The position numbers were made by a program, and so were the translations under genes. From Chloranthus sessilifolius (lineage: Eukaryota > Streptophyta > Magnoliopsida > Chloranthales > Chloranthaceae): a DNA stretch of 64,000 bases. A model generated the notes under the pieces. It saw nothing but the letters and a program-made list of their open reading frames with translations. It ran no database searches and was not told the origin of the DNA. The DNA is taken from positions 36,081,000 through 36,144,999 of the forward strand of contig CM037588.1 of the NCBI GenBank assembly GCA_021018995.1, written 5' to 3'. The first letter of the stretch is position 1, and each line of letters begins with the position of its first letter. Below, piece after piece: positions 23,877 through 35,545 of the stretch.

Positions 23877-25099
23877 CTCTCCTCGTTTGTCCTCAGATTT
23901 GTTTTAGCCAATCAGAGCTCAAGAGAATAATTTTATTTTATTGGGCTGCTAATGTGGCTGATTTCCCTTCTAGAAGCTCTCTTTCCATTGGCTCTCAACT
24001 GGCGAGTACACGTGAAGTAGTTATCATGCCTAAACATGTACCAAAAATAACCCCAAGGGTGGCTAAAGTGCTTTGGAACTCATGCACAGAAATCTGAAAT
24101 TGGTAGCTGCTGAAGGAAGATGCTGAGAAGTTGCCAAATCGAGTGTCGAGAGGCTCAGGGGATCCTCTCAACAGGTTCTGACTCTGCATTATAATCACAT
24201 TGACAGGTTGCATTGGCTTCTAACAACTTTGTCCGCTTCTCGATAGGAGTGAAGTACTAGTTGACAGGTTTGAAATGGCTCTCGATAGGTTTGAACACAT
24301 CTCGACAGGTTGATGAAGATCCTGTCGACAGCTTGGGAGAACGTCTCGAGATGTTGATTTGAACTTGTCAAAAGGATTATAAGCTTATTTCTTCATTCTT
24401 CTTAGTTCCACACTCATCCTCTCTAGAGGTTATAGACAATCTTGTCGATGGTTTATACAATCTTTAGTGAAGTTCTCAACAAGTAGGCTCATTCCTCGTG
24501 AGAATGAGCGCTGGTTCAGGTAAGTCGTCGACAAGTTGTCTTGTACTGCTGGGCAGGTTCAATTGAATCTCGCGATATGTATCTTGGAACTTCTCGACTT
24601 CATCTGTACCTTGGAGTATCCTCTTGACAGGATCCACGTCTATACTTCCAACCTCTCGGTAGGTTCTGGAACCTCCCGAGATCTTTATCTTTTCAACTCA
24701 GTACCTCTTGATAGCTTCTTTTACCCATATTCAACCTCTCGACTGCTTCATTCCTTGCTCTCTGAAGTTCTCGACAGGGGCTTGGAAGCTCTCGATTACT
24801 TTAAGGAACTTCTTAGCAGCTTATTTTCAGTGTTTCCACTACTGCCACACCTCTGGGTGTGTTGTTCTTCCATTGTTCAGCACTCAGCAACCCCTTAATA
24901 GGTTCAGACTTTATTGTAGTTGGACTTGGTCTCTGGCCTTTCTAATTAGGTAGCACAATGCTTCTTGGGCTCTTTTAAGTGAAAATTTTTATTAAGCTTG
25001 TAATTTATTGCTTAACTATAAAACATACTTAAAACACATTATTAGTCAACTCAAAGGTCAGGTTAAGAGGTGAAAATTGGTATTTTTCACTACTTAACA

Positions 25100-25104
25100 C
25101 TCTT
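25100..25104. repeat. Target site duplication of B, right copy (CTCTT)
   Basis: Matches 190-194. Confidence 0.85.
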
Positions 25105-25443
25105 TTCCCTAGCTTCTATTGCGCACCTCCGAGCTTTCTTCTCCCTTCTTTCTCCTTTATTGCCCGTACCACGCTAGCACAGTCACTCTGCTCCTACCAT
25201 TGTGCTCCACACCAACTTCCGACCATTTTGCACTTACTGTGGTAAAATTTGATCCACTGTGCAGCATTTTGACTGGAACCCTAGCTATTTCATGATAAGT
25301 GTTCTCAATCTCTCATTTGGTTTGATTGGTCTGCTATTTTAGTGTTGAGTTGGGAGGATTTTTTTTTATGCAAAACTTTCCTTGGGGTGTGAACTACCCA
25401 GTTCTGTGTGTTTCAAGACCTATTTTTAGGAATCTGTGTAGCC
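25105..25443 (+). other. D: leader upstream of ORF2, right half
   Basis: Continues 1-194 after element B. T/C-rich, aligns with 63310-63662 of E (shared strings around GCGCA and the Met start). No gene before the ORF2 start at 25444. Confidence 0.6.
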
Positions 25444-28400
25444 ATGGCCATGAGTTGCATGTTAATTGATACTCTGGTTGCCATGCTAAACCCTCAACCT
25501 ACTGGTAGTCCCATGGCCACAAAGAAGTCTGTGAGGATTGGAGAGGCCCCCACTGTGGAGACCTCTGATATACCTGCACCACATGTTGAGCCCCAAGTGG
25601 AAAAGATAAAAAAGAGGGTTGGTCCTGTGAAGAGAGCTAACTTTGCTGCCTCTGATGCCCCTACTCTGAAGAAAAAAACACCACCTAAGAAGAGGACCAG
25701 AGACCATCCCCTGCTAGCAAGAGCCCTAAAAAGTCTTAAAAAAAGCAAAAGAAGGGCAAGGAAGTTATCCCTAAGGTTACCCGAGAGAAAGACTCAGAGG
25801 ATGACTCACTCACAACTCCTTCTGAGTTTGTGGTTTCCATCAAATTAAAGGCTAAGACTGCCTTTGATAAGGTTTTCTTTGAGGAAGAACCATCATCTGC
25901 TGCATCCACTAAGTTCCTCACCAAGGCCTCCCTATTACCCCTGCTCAGGTCCCCCACTGCAGTTAGTTTTCCCTAGGCTAGGGCAGTTGTTTTACTAGAA
26001 CATCATGGTTAAGGCAGGTGATGATGGAAACCCTACTCTGCTGGTATTAATTGATGAGTTTGAAATGTTGTTCAACTAGGCTATAATTGCAGAAATCCTT
26101 GGGATACCAGCTAAATACAACCCTTAGTGTGGTTTGGGTGCACCATTGACTACAACCATCCCTGAGATTGCTAAAGAGATTACTGAAGGGATTAGAGCAT
26201 CTGGGGTGTCCATTTGAAAGAGAGACCTGCCTCCAAGCCTAAGATTTATGGATGGAGTTTTGAGGAAAAATGTGTACTGCTCTGGGCACCAGTAAGAGAG
26301 GAGGGCCCCAATAGCTAATGCCCTCTACTCCTTCTCCTTAAACCATTACATTGATGTTGCCAAGTTGTATTTGAAGGGATGCAAGACATCCATGAGAAGG
26401 TGAAGAAGCAGCAGAAGCCCCATGCACTGCCCTATTGCAGGCTCATCATAGCTCTGCTATAGTTGGGGGCTATCATTTCCAAATGAATGAAGAAACAGTG
26501 AACTTGCCTCCTAATAGATGTGGGAAGAAACAATGGGGGATCATCCATACATTGATTGAAAAGAAGAAGAAGAAAAAGGAAGAGCAGCTGGCTCAAGCTG
26601 CCCCCACCATCCAAGAGGAAGCTGCTGCTGCCTCTATTGCCACCTCTGCTGCAGTCATCACTGCTGGCTCTGCTACTGCCACTTTTGCCACTATAGCTGT
26701 CAGCTCAGCTATCTCCACCCTCCCATTTCACCCCCCATTCTACCACCATCATCTGCACACACAACTTCCACACTAACCTCCATTCCCATGCCAGCTCCTG
26801 CCTCACACCCAATCCCAAAATCTACACCTACTACCATCACCCCAACCCCACAACCCTCCATAGCTACATCATCTCTCCCTGAGCCAATTCTACCCATTTT
26901 CCCTGCTCACCCCAGCCCACCTGTCAAATAAACATACACTAAAGCCCATTACCTTACCAGCACCTCCCAATCCACCAAAGCCCCCACTAAACCTCCACAG
27001 CCCATTACCTTACCAGCACCTACCCCATTACCTCAGTCCATTCAAATTCAAGAGCCCCCAACCACCACTTTTACTACCCTTCCAAAACCTATCCCAACCT
27101 CTCAGCCCATCCCAATCCCCCCAACCACCTCTCAAACAGAAAAAACATCCATTTCCACCTCTATACATGATCCCATACCCATAGCTACACCCCCATCCTC
27201 ACCAGTACCACCCTCTCCATTTCACTATGATGAGAGTGAACCTATGCTCACTGTCATCCCACCCATTTCCACAACAGACCTACCTCATCCAACTGAACCC
27301 CCTACACAAATTGAACCTGTCACACTTAAACCCTTAGGCCAACCCCTTACATTTTCCCCTACCCATGACCAAGACCCCTTCTCATAAGAGGGATACTCAG
27401 CAATGATGGACTCTATTATTGGGGACATCAATTATGAATTCACCCATCTTCCAGATTCACCCCAGCCACCTCATTTTACCTCTACCCCTACTTCACCACA
27501 ACTTACTACTTTCCATCATGCACCCACTTCACTCTTTCAACAAATTCAAACAGCCCAACCCACAATACCTATCCAACCTGACCCCCTACCCCAAATCCTT
27601 AGCCTCCTTCTTTTGCCCCAAACCCAAATAATGGCCAACACACAAAGCCAAACTACCATAGAGGCCAGCCTTCATGCCATGCACTCAACCCTCCAAAAAT
27701 AGGCCACCATTCAAACCAGCTTAGAAGCCATTCAGTCCACCTTGTTAACCTTAACCCCACCATCACAATAGCCATTTATTGCTCCACCTACATTATCCTT
27801 TGCAGCCACCCAAACTGACCCACCTACCCAGGCCTATGCCACAACCCAAACTGATCCTGAGGTAGCGAACCTTACCCAACCTGACCCCTAAGAGGTGGAG
27901 CTGGCATCTCCTCTATCTATCCCATCATCCATCCGTCCATCTTCATCCACACCACCCCATTTTCTGGCTGACCCTTCTCCCCTACTGATAATACAATATT
28001 ACCAGTCTCATCATTCTCCATACCTCCATTTGCAACCCTCCTCCAAGCAATGAATGAAAACCCATACATCAAGAAGGATGTAATCAAGGGGATGGCTAAT
28101 ATCAGCACTGCAATCAAGCAGCCCTTCCTCCATCAAATTAAATTTTTTAAATCAACTCACAAGATGGAGAGGAAGAAGATGAAGCATGGTTGGAAGCAGA
28201 CCTTGTAAGAATACCAGCTAGAGAAGTTTAGAGCAGATTCCCTTGAAGATGTGGTGAAGAACCTGCAGTTGGCCCTTCGATTGGTTAAAGATAGAGCTAA
28301 TGATTATACCATAGCTGTTGTAACATTGCAATAGACCCTATCTGAGTTGGCAGGCAAAGACATAGCAACAGCTGCTTCCTCTTTCTTCACTGTAGTAACT

Positions 28401-28597
28401 CCTCCCCCTGCAATTGTCCCTGTTCTCAAGAGAAAATCAATCCCTGGAGTCAAGATAAAAGAACCATCTCAAAAGTCTGCACCCACTCCCAAGAAAAGAA
28501 GCAGCACCATGCACAGGAAGACAACTGCTAAGAGATCAAAATCCACTGCTGCTGCTGCACAGGAAGACAACTACAGATTTGTAGTTGTAGTTAGTTA
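25444..28597 (+). pseudogene. D ORF2, decayed (putative plant transposon protein domain, P/T-rich)
   Basis: Start chosen at MAMSCMLIDTLVAMLNP because E begins MAAGSKFIDTLTAMLNP at 63663; an upstream Met at 25408 is not shared. The N-terminus is Lys-rich with a frameshift near 25720. The conserved domain (about 26090-26520) reads LPPSLRFMDGVLRKNVYCSG, then ERRAPIANALYSFS and ALPYCRLI with several stops. A very Pro/Thr-rich linker follows (26700-27380), then DSIIGDINYEFTHLPDSPQP, a coiled segment, PPFATLLQAM with YIKKDVIKGMA (about 28030-28100), a Lys-rich coiled segment, and a basic tail with KRSKSTAAAA. Same architecture as ORF2 of A and B. No transmembrane segment. Stops such as that between GHQ and ERR fall where A has Gln. 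Confidence 0.75.
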
Positions 28598-28802
28598 GGA
28601 TTTCTTTGCTTTCTAGAATTTTTTATATTTATTTTCACTTGCATTATACATATTACTATTTTATGAATGACAGTTCTTTTTTATCTCTTTTGTTTGAGTT
28701 TTGTTTAGTTTTGATTATTTCTGTTATTTATTATTTTCACTTACCTTGTTTTGTGTGTTATTTTTATAAATATACACTACTGCGCATGTTCGTTATCTCT
28801 GA

Positions 28803-28820
28803 AACAGTGAGGACACTGTT
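28803..28820 (+). other. Conserved stem-loop 2 (D): AACAGTG-AGGA-CACTGTT
   Basis: Perfect 7-bp arms, AGGA loop, followed after 5 nt by the internal polypurine tract. Confidence 0.75.
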
Positions 28821-28825
28821 CCTCA

Positions 28826-28839
28826 TAGGTTTAGGGGTG
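28826..28839 (+). other. D internal polypurine-tract copy
   Basis: TAGGTTTAGGGGTG, one base different from the terminal tract at 30491-30504. Confidence 0.65.
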
Positions 28840-30391
28840 TAGCCGGGTATGCCAATGATGTAGTTTACCTAAGTGAAGTGGAATCAAGTGAGTAAGAAAG
28901 AAATAGAGCTAAGTCCACCTAAGAAACATTGTAAATGAGGAAATCTAAAATTTTTTGCAGACCATCTGATAATAAAATCTTTTAAAATTTTAACATTTCC
29001 ATGAGGTGAACACCAAAAATTCAGTTGTGTCAGCACTTAGGGAACCATTAAAGAGAGAAAAAGGTGAGGACATGCCCATGAGTTCAATGGAAGACCCTAC
29101 CTAGTGAAATTTGGGCCTACAAATTTATTTTTTCTCTTTGAGGAGTGCCTTTAGTAATTCTTTTTGCTCTAAGGACTAGTTGAGTTGGCCATTTTCTCAC
29201 TAGAATTTAGGCATCTCCAAATTAAAATAGCTGACAACACTCGTGACCTTTAGGAAGGGATCAAGGCCTTCTCTTGGACAGTTTGAGCCTAAAGATACCT
29301 AACCTAGTAAACTTCCCTTGTGCATACACCTTTTGAGCCTTAAAATTCCACTATTCTTCAAAATACACCAGAGTATTTGCACCTAAGCCTATAGACCTGA
29401 TTCAACCCTACCTCCACTCTGAGAATTCAGAAGGTAAAGGAGAAAAAGTTGAAGATGCACAAGCTAAGGTCAATATTTGGTAAATGGAGAAGAAACCCAA
29501 AAGGAGGACAAAGTGTAGAAGCTGGGAGGAGGGTGGCATTTCAAAAAAATAAAAACAAAAAAAAAAAAAAAAAAAATGTATCGAAAAGAAAAAAAAAATG
29601 ATGGAGAGGAAGAGAGAGGAGTCAAGAGGAAATTCTATTGGAAAAAGTGAAAATAAGAGGAGAAGCTGGCCACTTCAAGTCTAGAAAATATCAAAGAAAA
29701 TGGAATATGCTGAATTCAAGTAGGTGAAGTCATGAATCACCTCCTTCACCTGCTGATTTCTCAATTTTACAACCTTTTCTCCCTTCCATTCTTTTTAACC
29801 TTCACCCATAAGCCACATTACAACCTAGTCATAAGACCTTGTGATTCTAATTAGAATGAGCTGCCATGTGGAGATGAGGAGTTGCTTAACCTACGATGAG
29901 AAATGATTAATGATGCTAGAATTTAGAAGCCTTACCTATGCTCATGCTTGTAGACCCGATTGGGGACTGTAACTGCTCTTGAGCTTGTGCAAAAATGAAA
30001 ACCCTCAAACTCAATTGTGAGAAACTACCCTAGTAAGCATTGGGTCTGACATTGAAAGTATTGGACATTGTTTAAACCTAATTTTTGAATTAATGGTGAG
30101 CTTAGTACTAACATGCACTTACTATTTTTCTTGTTGTAAGCTGATTGGAAATGATGTGCATGCATGTAAGAGTTTTTCATGTTAAATTGTTTGAACATTT
30201 CATGTGTTTGAAATTCCTTATATTTTGGAAAAGAATCAAGGGTGGACTAATACTCTGTTTATTGAAAGCTGATTTGATAATGTATACACTTTTGTTAATT
30301 GTTTTATTAAGAAGTTTGTGGGTATCTTTACTAGAAACCCTCAGGAGACATCACTCCTCCACTAGGGATCACCTAAGGGTTTAAAAGGCTT

Positions 30392-30412
30392 GATGCATAA
30401 GCTAAATGCATC
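30392..30412 (+). other. Conserved 3' stem-loop 1 (D): GATGCAT/ATGCATC
   Basis: Perfect 7-bp arms and a 7-nt loop (AAGCTAA), 92 nt before the LTR. Confidence 0.75.
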
Positions 30413-30490
30413 CGCGCTCCCTATGAATGTGGCATTTACATTCCTAGAGTAGTTGTTTAAATTTTGCTTTGCTCGAGGACTAGCAAAGAT

Positions 30491-30504
30491 TAGGTTTGGG
30501 GGTG
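30491..30504 (+). other. D terminal polypurine tract
   Basis: TAGGTTTGGGGGTG abutting the LTR start TGTTATTCACTG. Confidence 0.8.
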
Positions 30505-31774
30505 TGTTATTCACTGAAAAGTATCACTTTTTACCTCTTAACCTAGCCTTTACTATACCTTGGAGCTATCTAATAATCCCCTGTTTAGCATGTTTTGTAG
30601 TTAGTAATAAAAGTTGTAGCTTAGTACAAAGTCCAAGCTTTTGAAGTTAAGAGAGAGAGAGAGTTTAATGCTAAGATGTGGAGCTGAGGCAAGAACAAAA
30701 AATACACCTTGATGGCACACACCATGGTGACCACATGACATGCCTAAGTGGACCCAGAAGTCTAGCAAATGATAAGAAGTTGGACTTGAGCAGCAAAGAT
30801 GTACACTAAGGAGCGAAGGCAGCCCTTTGCAATCGTAACATTGGTCTCGCGCAGTGTAAATCTGTAGAAGCTACCTTGTGAATACCTCGCAAAGTAAACA
30901 CCTGCAGCACATGAACTGCCTAAGTGGACCCAGAAGTCTAGCAAATGAGAAGAAGATGGACTTGAGTGAAGAAGGCTGTAGCAACAGCATGTACACTACA
31001 GCAGAGGAGCAGAAGGCAGCCTTGCGCAGTCAGAACGTTGGTCTCACGCAGTGTAAATCTGTAGAAGCTACCTCGTGAATACCTCGCAAAGTCAACACCT
31101 GCAGCATAAATCACCTTGCAAGGCAGCTCATGCAATTCACTGAAGAGGAGCCCCAGAAATCCTTCTCGTAAAGTTCTCATGAAGTCAGGGCAATTCACTC
31201 TCACTTCATGTCGCGAAGCACTCACGCAGTCAATGGCAGGAAAGTCTAAGAAATGTCGTCAATGGCCACAAGAACTCATTTAGACAGAAGACTCTAGTCC
31301 GTCAAGAGCTTTCACAGTAGCTGGAGGAGAGAGATGCCCAGAAAAGCTCTCGCGCACTACAGTGCCAAATCTAAAATCAAGGCTTATCCATGAGAGGTGC
31401 AGAATTAAGTGCTTCATCTACACGACACCTACGCAAGCTAAGAAAAATCACTACAAATTCTTATGCGGGAGCGAAATACTTCCAAGCTAACTCTCAGCTA
31501 CGCGAGCAGTTTTCCTAGCCAAATTCTACCTCGTGAGCACACTTCATATCACACGACTGCATTACACAAGCAAAGCCAGACCCGCAAAGCTCGGGTCCTC
31601 CACTTCTCTTTCCAAACACATGGATACTTTGGTGATTTCCCCAGGTCCAGAGCACACATACCAAGGCCCTGATCTCTATACATGCATCTCAAGGCATCCA
31701 AGGGTTGTAACCAAGCCCCGTCTACCATAAAATTAGGGTTTAATCTCGTCTTGGCCAAGGCATTAAGCACTGAG

Positions 31775-31782
31775 TATAAAAG
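31775..31782 (+). promoter_or_regulatory. TATA box of D 3' LTR
   Basis: TATAAAAG downstream of the CGCG-motif array; E has TATATAAG at the aligned place. Confidence 0.65.
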
Positions 31783-32243
31783 TTGTAACTTAGCTAATTT
31801 TTTTATCTTTCCTTCAACCTCAGTCAGCTGTGGGCTCTAGCAGATTAGGGCTAGGTTTAGATCATCATCTTTTTCCCTTTTTCTTCTTCCTTAGCCCAAC
31901 ACTTGCTGGCTATGACCTTTGTAAGTAATTAGGCATAGTTTGATTCAGTTGTTGTAATGAGTTTTGTACACATTGGGATTTATTGACGATTGTTCTGCAC
32001 AAGGCTGCTGCCTTGAGGACATCTCATTATAAGTGTTTGTTTAATCAATGAAATGTCTATTTTAATATTTATTCAATCTGCTATTTTCCTATTTGTCCAT
32101 CGTATTGTTTTATCTATGCCATACACTTAGGATTTTACTGATTGAAAACCCCATGGAAGCTTGAGCTTGTAGCCCTGTAACCATAGTGGTAGTAGTAATT
32201 TTTATGTTCCATCACAGTCCTCTATGATTTGGATAACCTTTGT

Positions 32244-32784
32244 GGATAGCTTGTGACCATTTGAGTGGATAGACTATTGCCCTAGGGTGATTCCATGCCA
32301 CAGATCTGAGATGGATTTTTATCCTCTGCACTTGAGCTTGTAGCCTTGTGAGAGGTTGTAGCAGAAATAAGCTCCCCTCTATTTTACATGACTATCATCA
32401 TATATTAGATCTAATTTCTTTGTAGAGATTGCAAACTTGTGAGCTGAATCATTGCAGGCCTTTTGTAGCAATGACCAGGTGCATTTAAGTCTCCAAATAG
32501 CCTTTGAACAACTTTGGCTTCCACTGATTTTTTAAGAGTTGTTTGCTCCTATAGATACCTGAGCTTGTAGTCTAGCAAACAGAGTGTCTACAATGGTCTT
32601 TATGTTCTAATTTGATCCATAGGTTGGAAGAAATCTATTGGATAATATGTGACCATTTAAGTGGATAGGTTATAGCCTTAAGATCGGTCAATTCCCTTCG
32701 AACATATTGGTTTTTTATTTAATTCCTGTGTTTTGACCTCTCTATTGGATAACCTGTGACCATTGAAGTGGATAGGTTATAGCC
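32244..32784 (+). repeat. Three copies of the 38-nt LTR box in D
   Basis: Copies at 32244-32281, 32640-32677 and 32747-32784, each with GTGACCATT and GTGGATAG followed by TAT(A/T)GCC. They are embedded in longer, looser repeats that share phrases such as GAGCTTGTAG. Confidence 0.75.
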
Positions 32785-33313
32785 TTAAGAGGCCAAGTCA
32801 AACCATAGGAGTTGAGTTAAAGTTTTCCACCTTGCAGATGTGCTCGTAGCGATCTAAAGGATTCCTGTAGCGACAGCTCTAAATCTGAGTTACATAACTT
32901 AAATAACCTTGGCTTAGTTGCCTACTTCTCATCAATTTTATTTTTATTTTAACACACACCATCATCACCTTCTTCATAAACCATTTCTTTAGGATAGGAC
33001 TGCACTTTCTTTCTCATCTTTTAGTGTTAGTTTAGTGTAGTTGTGACACCCAACTCTCTTTCTCTAGGATTTCCAGATTTTGAGGCCTACTAATATAACC
33101 CTCTTTAGATTTTAGATCAATTTCTCTGTGGGATAAACTCTTACTTAAAACTTGCTACAATAGCCCTGTATCTTGCAGGCTGTGTCTATTTTAGACTTGC
33201 TATTTTGCCCATTTCCATCTCTTCACTCTAGACTTGTTTTCTCCACTATTTTCCAATAAAATAGCAGCAAGCATCTCGTAATATAGACTCCAACATATAT
33301 GGACTAGTCTTAG

Positions 33314-33351
33314 GGCTATACTCTGTCCACTTGAATGGTCACAAAGTATCC
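33314..33351 (-). other. Conserved 38-nt LTR box (G)
   Basis: Sense strand GGATACTTTGTGACCATTCA, then AGTGGACAGAGTATAGCC. Confidence 0.65.
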
Positions 33352-33438
33352 CATAGATATGATCCAGTCATGGAGGTAGAGATGAAACAGTAAAATTATG
33401 CAAATACTATGTCTGCAAGGCTACAAGCTCTTGCAGAC

Positions 33439-33443
33439 ATAGG
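33439..33443. repeat. Target site duplication of A, left copy (ATAGG)
   Basis: ATAGG before the left LTR of A, repeated at 45875-45879. Confidence 0.85.
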
Positions 33444-33963
33444 TGTTGGGCGTTTAACTTGTGCTCAAAAAGGGGTTTAAAATCAAACAATTATGGAATC
33501 TCTAGATTGCACACACCAAGGCAAACAGCCTCACATACCTGCAAGTATTCAGGGCTATTGCAGCAAGTTTAAAAAGGGTAAGTAAGGGTATGTCCACAGG
33601 GAAATGTGATCTAACTGTCAGCAAATATCCATATCCATAGTGGATCTGGACTCTATCCTAATCTAAGAAAGAGGAGATATTTTTGGGGTTTTGTCACTTT
33701 AACTATAAACTACAGAATTTAATGCTACTAATCCAAATCTAATTCAACGCAGAGATCAGGGGAGATATAGAAGGGATGAAAAATCAAAGGATGAGAACAG
33801 CAGCTAGGGATATTGGTCTCTCACTGAATATCAAGGGAATCAATGGCAATGCTAAAATCTGAATTGCTACAATCCACTTTTCTGACTCCCAGCTTCCTAG
33901 GTTACCTTGGCAGAGGTGAGGTATAATAATCTAATCTCAATCAGAGAATTGAAGCAATCCTAA

Positions 33964-34001
33964 GGCTATGATCTGTCCACTTAAATGGTCAAAGACCATC
34001 T
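33964..34001 (-). other. Conserved 38-nt LTR box (A left)
   Basis: Sense GGTCTTTGACCATT, AAGTGGACAGATCATAGCC. Confidence 0.65.
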
Positions 34002-34430
34002 TAGAGATTGTTCCGCTTCAAAGATCTCGAGTAAAATAGGAAAACCATTACAGATATTGTAGATGCCAGGATATGAGAGCCTCATAGGCTAACATCTACA
34101 GGAATATCCAACCCAGGGAAAACAAATACGAAAAAGTGAAATATAGATAAGAATCACCTTTAAAATCCACAATTATACTGCAAAATTACAACACAATTAT
34201 GCTCAAATCTACAATCTGTGCATCATACAGTTCCTTGTAATGCCTTTGAATCTCTCAATTTATAGCTTAAGACGTCACCCTAACTACTGAGAAGAGTTTA
34301 GCCACTCATGATTGGCTAACGAGAGAAGGGAGAGAGGAGGAAGAAGAAGGAAGAATTTTTGGGAAAATGGATCTTGCCCTAAGCTCTGGTTTTCATAATT
34401 TATGATCATTTCGTCTGCATTTTCTCCAAG

Positions 34431-34438
34431 CTTTTATA
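34431..34438 (-). promoter_or_regulatory. TATA box of A 3' LTR
   Basis: TATAAAAG on the - strand, same context as in B. Confidence 0.65.
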
Positions 34439-35431
34439 CTCTCCTCCTTTGTCCTCAAATCTGTTTCAGCCAATCAGAATGTAAAGGAACAATTATGTTA
34501 TGCTGATGTGGCCGATCTCTCTTCTAGAAGTTCTTCTCCCATTGGCTCTCATCTGACAAGTACACGTGAAACCGTTAGGATTTCCGTGCGTGGCCCATTC
34601 TGTGCCTAAAATACTCCCAGGGGTCACTGAAGTGCTTTGGAACATGTGCGTAAGTTTCTGGCATGGACAACTGCTGAAGATAGAACTGAGAAGTTCTCCA
34701 AAATGAGTATCAAGAGGTTCTGGGATCCTCTCGACAGGTTCTGTTTGGCTTTGCATGCAAATCGATAGGTTTGTAGACCTATCGAGATGATTGACGGCGC
34801 TTGTCAATAGGATTGGCGATCATCTCATTCATCTCCTCGACAGGTTTTGATCGACTTGTCGATTGGTTATCGCAGATCCTGTCGATAGCTTCTTTTCATT
34901 CTCTCGAGGAATGCGCCCAACAGTTGTCGACAGGATTGAGTGCACTGCACAACGGGCTCAGTTGAACCTCTCAACATGTAAATAAATCCTCTCGACATGT
35001 AAATCAATCCTCTCGATATCTTCTCATTTTAAGCACCAGATCCTCTCGGCAGCTTAAGAGATCCACTCGACAGCTTGATTTCTATGCTTTCTTGACTGGC
35101 ACGCACTTCTCATGTGCTATCTTTCATCTGTCTCGCCCTTAGCCACCGCTGGGTGGATTCAATCTTCATCCCTTGGCACTATACTTGGTCTTAGGTGCTC
35201 TCAGTTGGGTTCATGGCCTTCAATAAGTTTCTCATGCTTTGTGGATTGTTGGAGTTTGAGCACAGGTTGAGGCTGCAGGTTGCTTATCTGCCCTTTTTGT
35301 TGGCTGTCTGTGCTAAGGTTGTAATTTATTGCTTGTCTATAAAACATGCTTAAAATACATTATTAGACACCTCAAGGGTCTTTCAAAGGTCAGGTTAGGA
35401 GGTAAAAAATGATATTTTTTACTGCTTAACA

Positions 35432-35445
35432 CACCCCCAAACCTA
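35432..35445 (-). other. A terminal polypurine tract
   Basis: Sense TAGGTTTGGGGGTG abutting the LTR; identical to the internal copy at 37038-37051. Confidence 0.8.
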
Positions 35446-35524
35446 TGCTTTGCTAATCCCTGAGCAAAGGAGAAAGTGAAAATAATTATTGAAAATAAAA
35501 AATGCCACTTTTGTAGGGAACACA

Positions 35525-35545
35525 GATGCATTTAGCATATGCATC
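35525..35545 (-). other. Conserved 3' stem-loop 1 (A): GATGCAT/ATGCATC
   Basis: Perfect 7-bp arms, 7-nt loop, 93 nt from the LTR; same spacing as in D and B. Confidence 0.75.

Larger units (their letters stand above)
195..25099 (-). mobile_element. Element B: Athila-like gag-protease-ORF2 element, interrupted by C
   Basis: Seen: two similar LTRs at 195-2409 and 22871-25099 flanked by CTCTT. Read on the - strand the order is 5' LTR, damaged PBS, gag (split by element C), protease, spacer with TCGACAGG motifs, ORF2, non-coding block, polypurine tract, 3' LTR. No reverse transcriptase, RNase H or integrase is recognisable. Excluding C the element is about 12.8 kb. Known: Athila elements normally carry a full pol between protease and their extra ORF. 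Inference: a non-autonomous, now decayed copy, closely related in organisation to element A. Confidence 0.88.
22871..25099 (-). repeat. B 5' LTR
   Basis: 2.2 kb partner of 195-2409. U3 array of TCGACAGG variants at about 24120-24830, TATAAAAG at 23869-23876 and 38-nt box at 23398-23435. Followed by TSD CTCTT at 25100-25104. Confidence 0.88.
28598..30504 (+). other. D 3' non-coding block
   Basis: About 1.9 kb without a credible gene between ORF2 and the 3' LTR, aligned in order with the blocks of A, B and C. It holds an A-run at about 29556-29576, stem-loop 2, the internal polypurine tract, and stem-loop 1 within a well-conserved stretch that includes CTAGGGATCACCTA and GGTTTAAAAGGCTTG. The small frames at 28606-28842 and 30145-30384 are not conserved between elements. 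Confidence 0.7.
1..33269 (+). mobile_element. Element D: Athila-like LTR element, 3' part, interrupted by B
   Basis: Seen: the stretches 1-194 and 25105-33269 form one + strand unit once B (195-25099) and one copy of its CTCTT target duplication are set aside. It contains the leader of a second ORF, the decayed ORF itself, a 1.9 kb non-coding block, a polypurine tract and a 3' LTR. The same order and similar sequence occur in element E at 62900-64000. The 5' LTR, PBS and gag lie left of the window. Inference: D is a pol-less Athila-like element inserted into LTR fragment G; the presumed duplication AGCAT at 33270-33274 cannot be confirmed because the other copy is outside. Confidence 0.8.
30505..33269 (+). 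repeat. D 3' LTR
   Basis: 2765 bp, starting TGTTATTCACTGAAAAG and ending AATAGCAGCA. It is homologous to the LTRs of E and F. CGCG/TCGCG-type motif array at about 30840-31600, TATAAAAG at 31775-31782, and three copies of the 38-nt box (32244, 32640, 32747). The frames at 30762-31770 overlap the motif array and are not genes. Confidence 0.85.
33444..35431 (-). repeat. A 3' LTR
   Basis: 1988 bp, TG...CA. U3 array of TCGACAGG/TCGATAGG at about 34690-35070, TATAAAAG at 34431-34438, 38-nt box at 33964-34001. Open frame 34493-34807 is not a gene. Confidence 0.9.
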
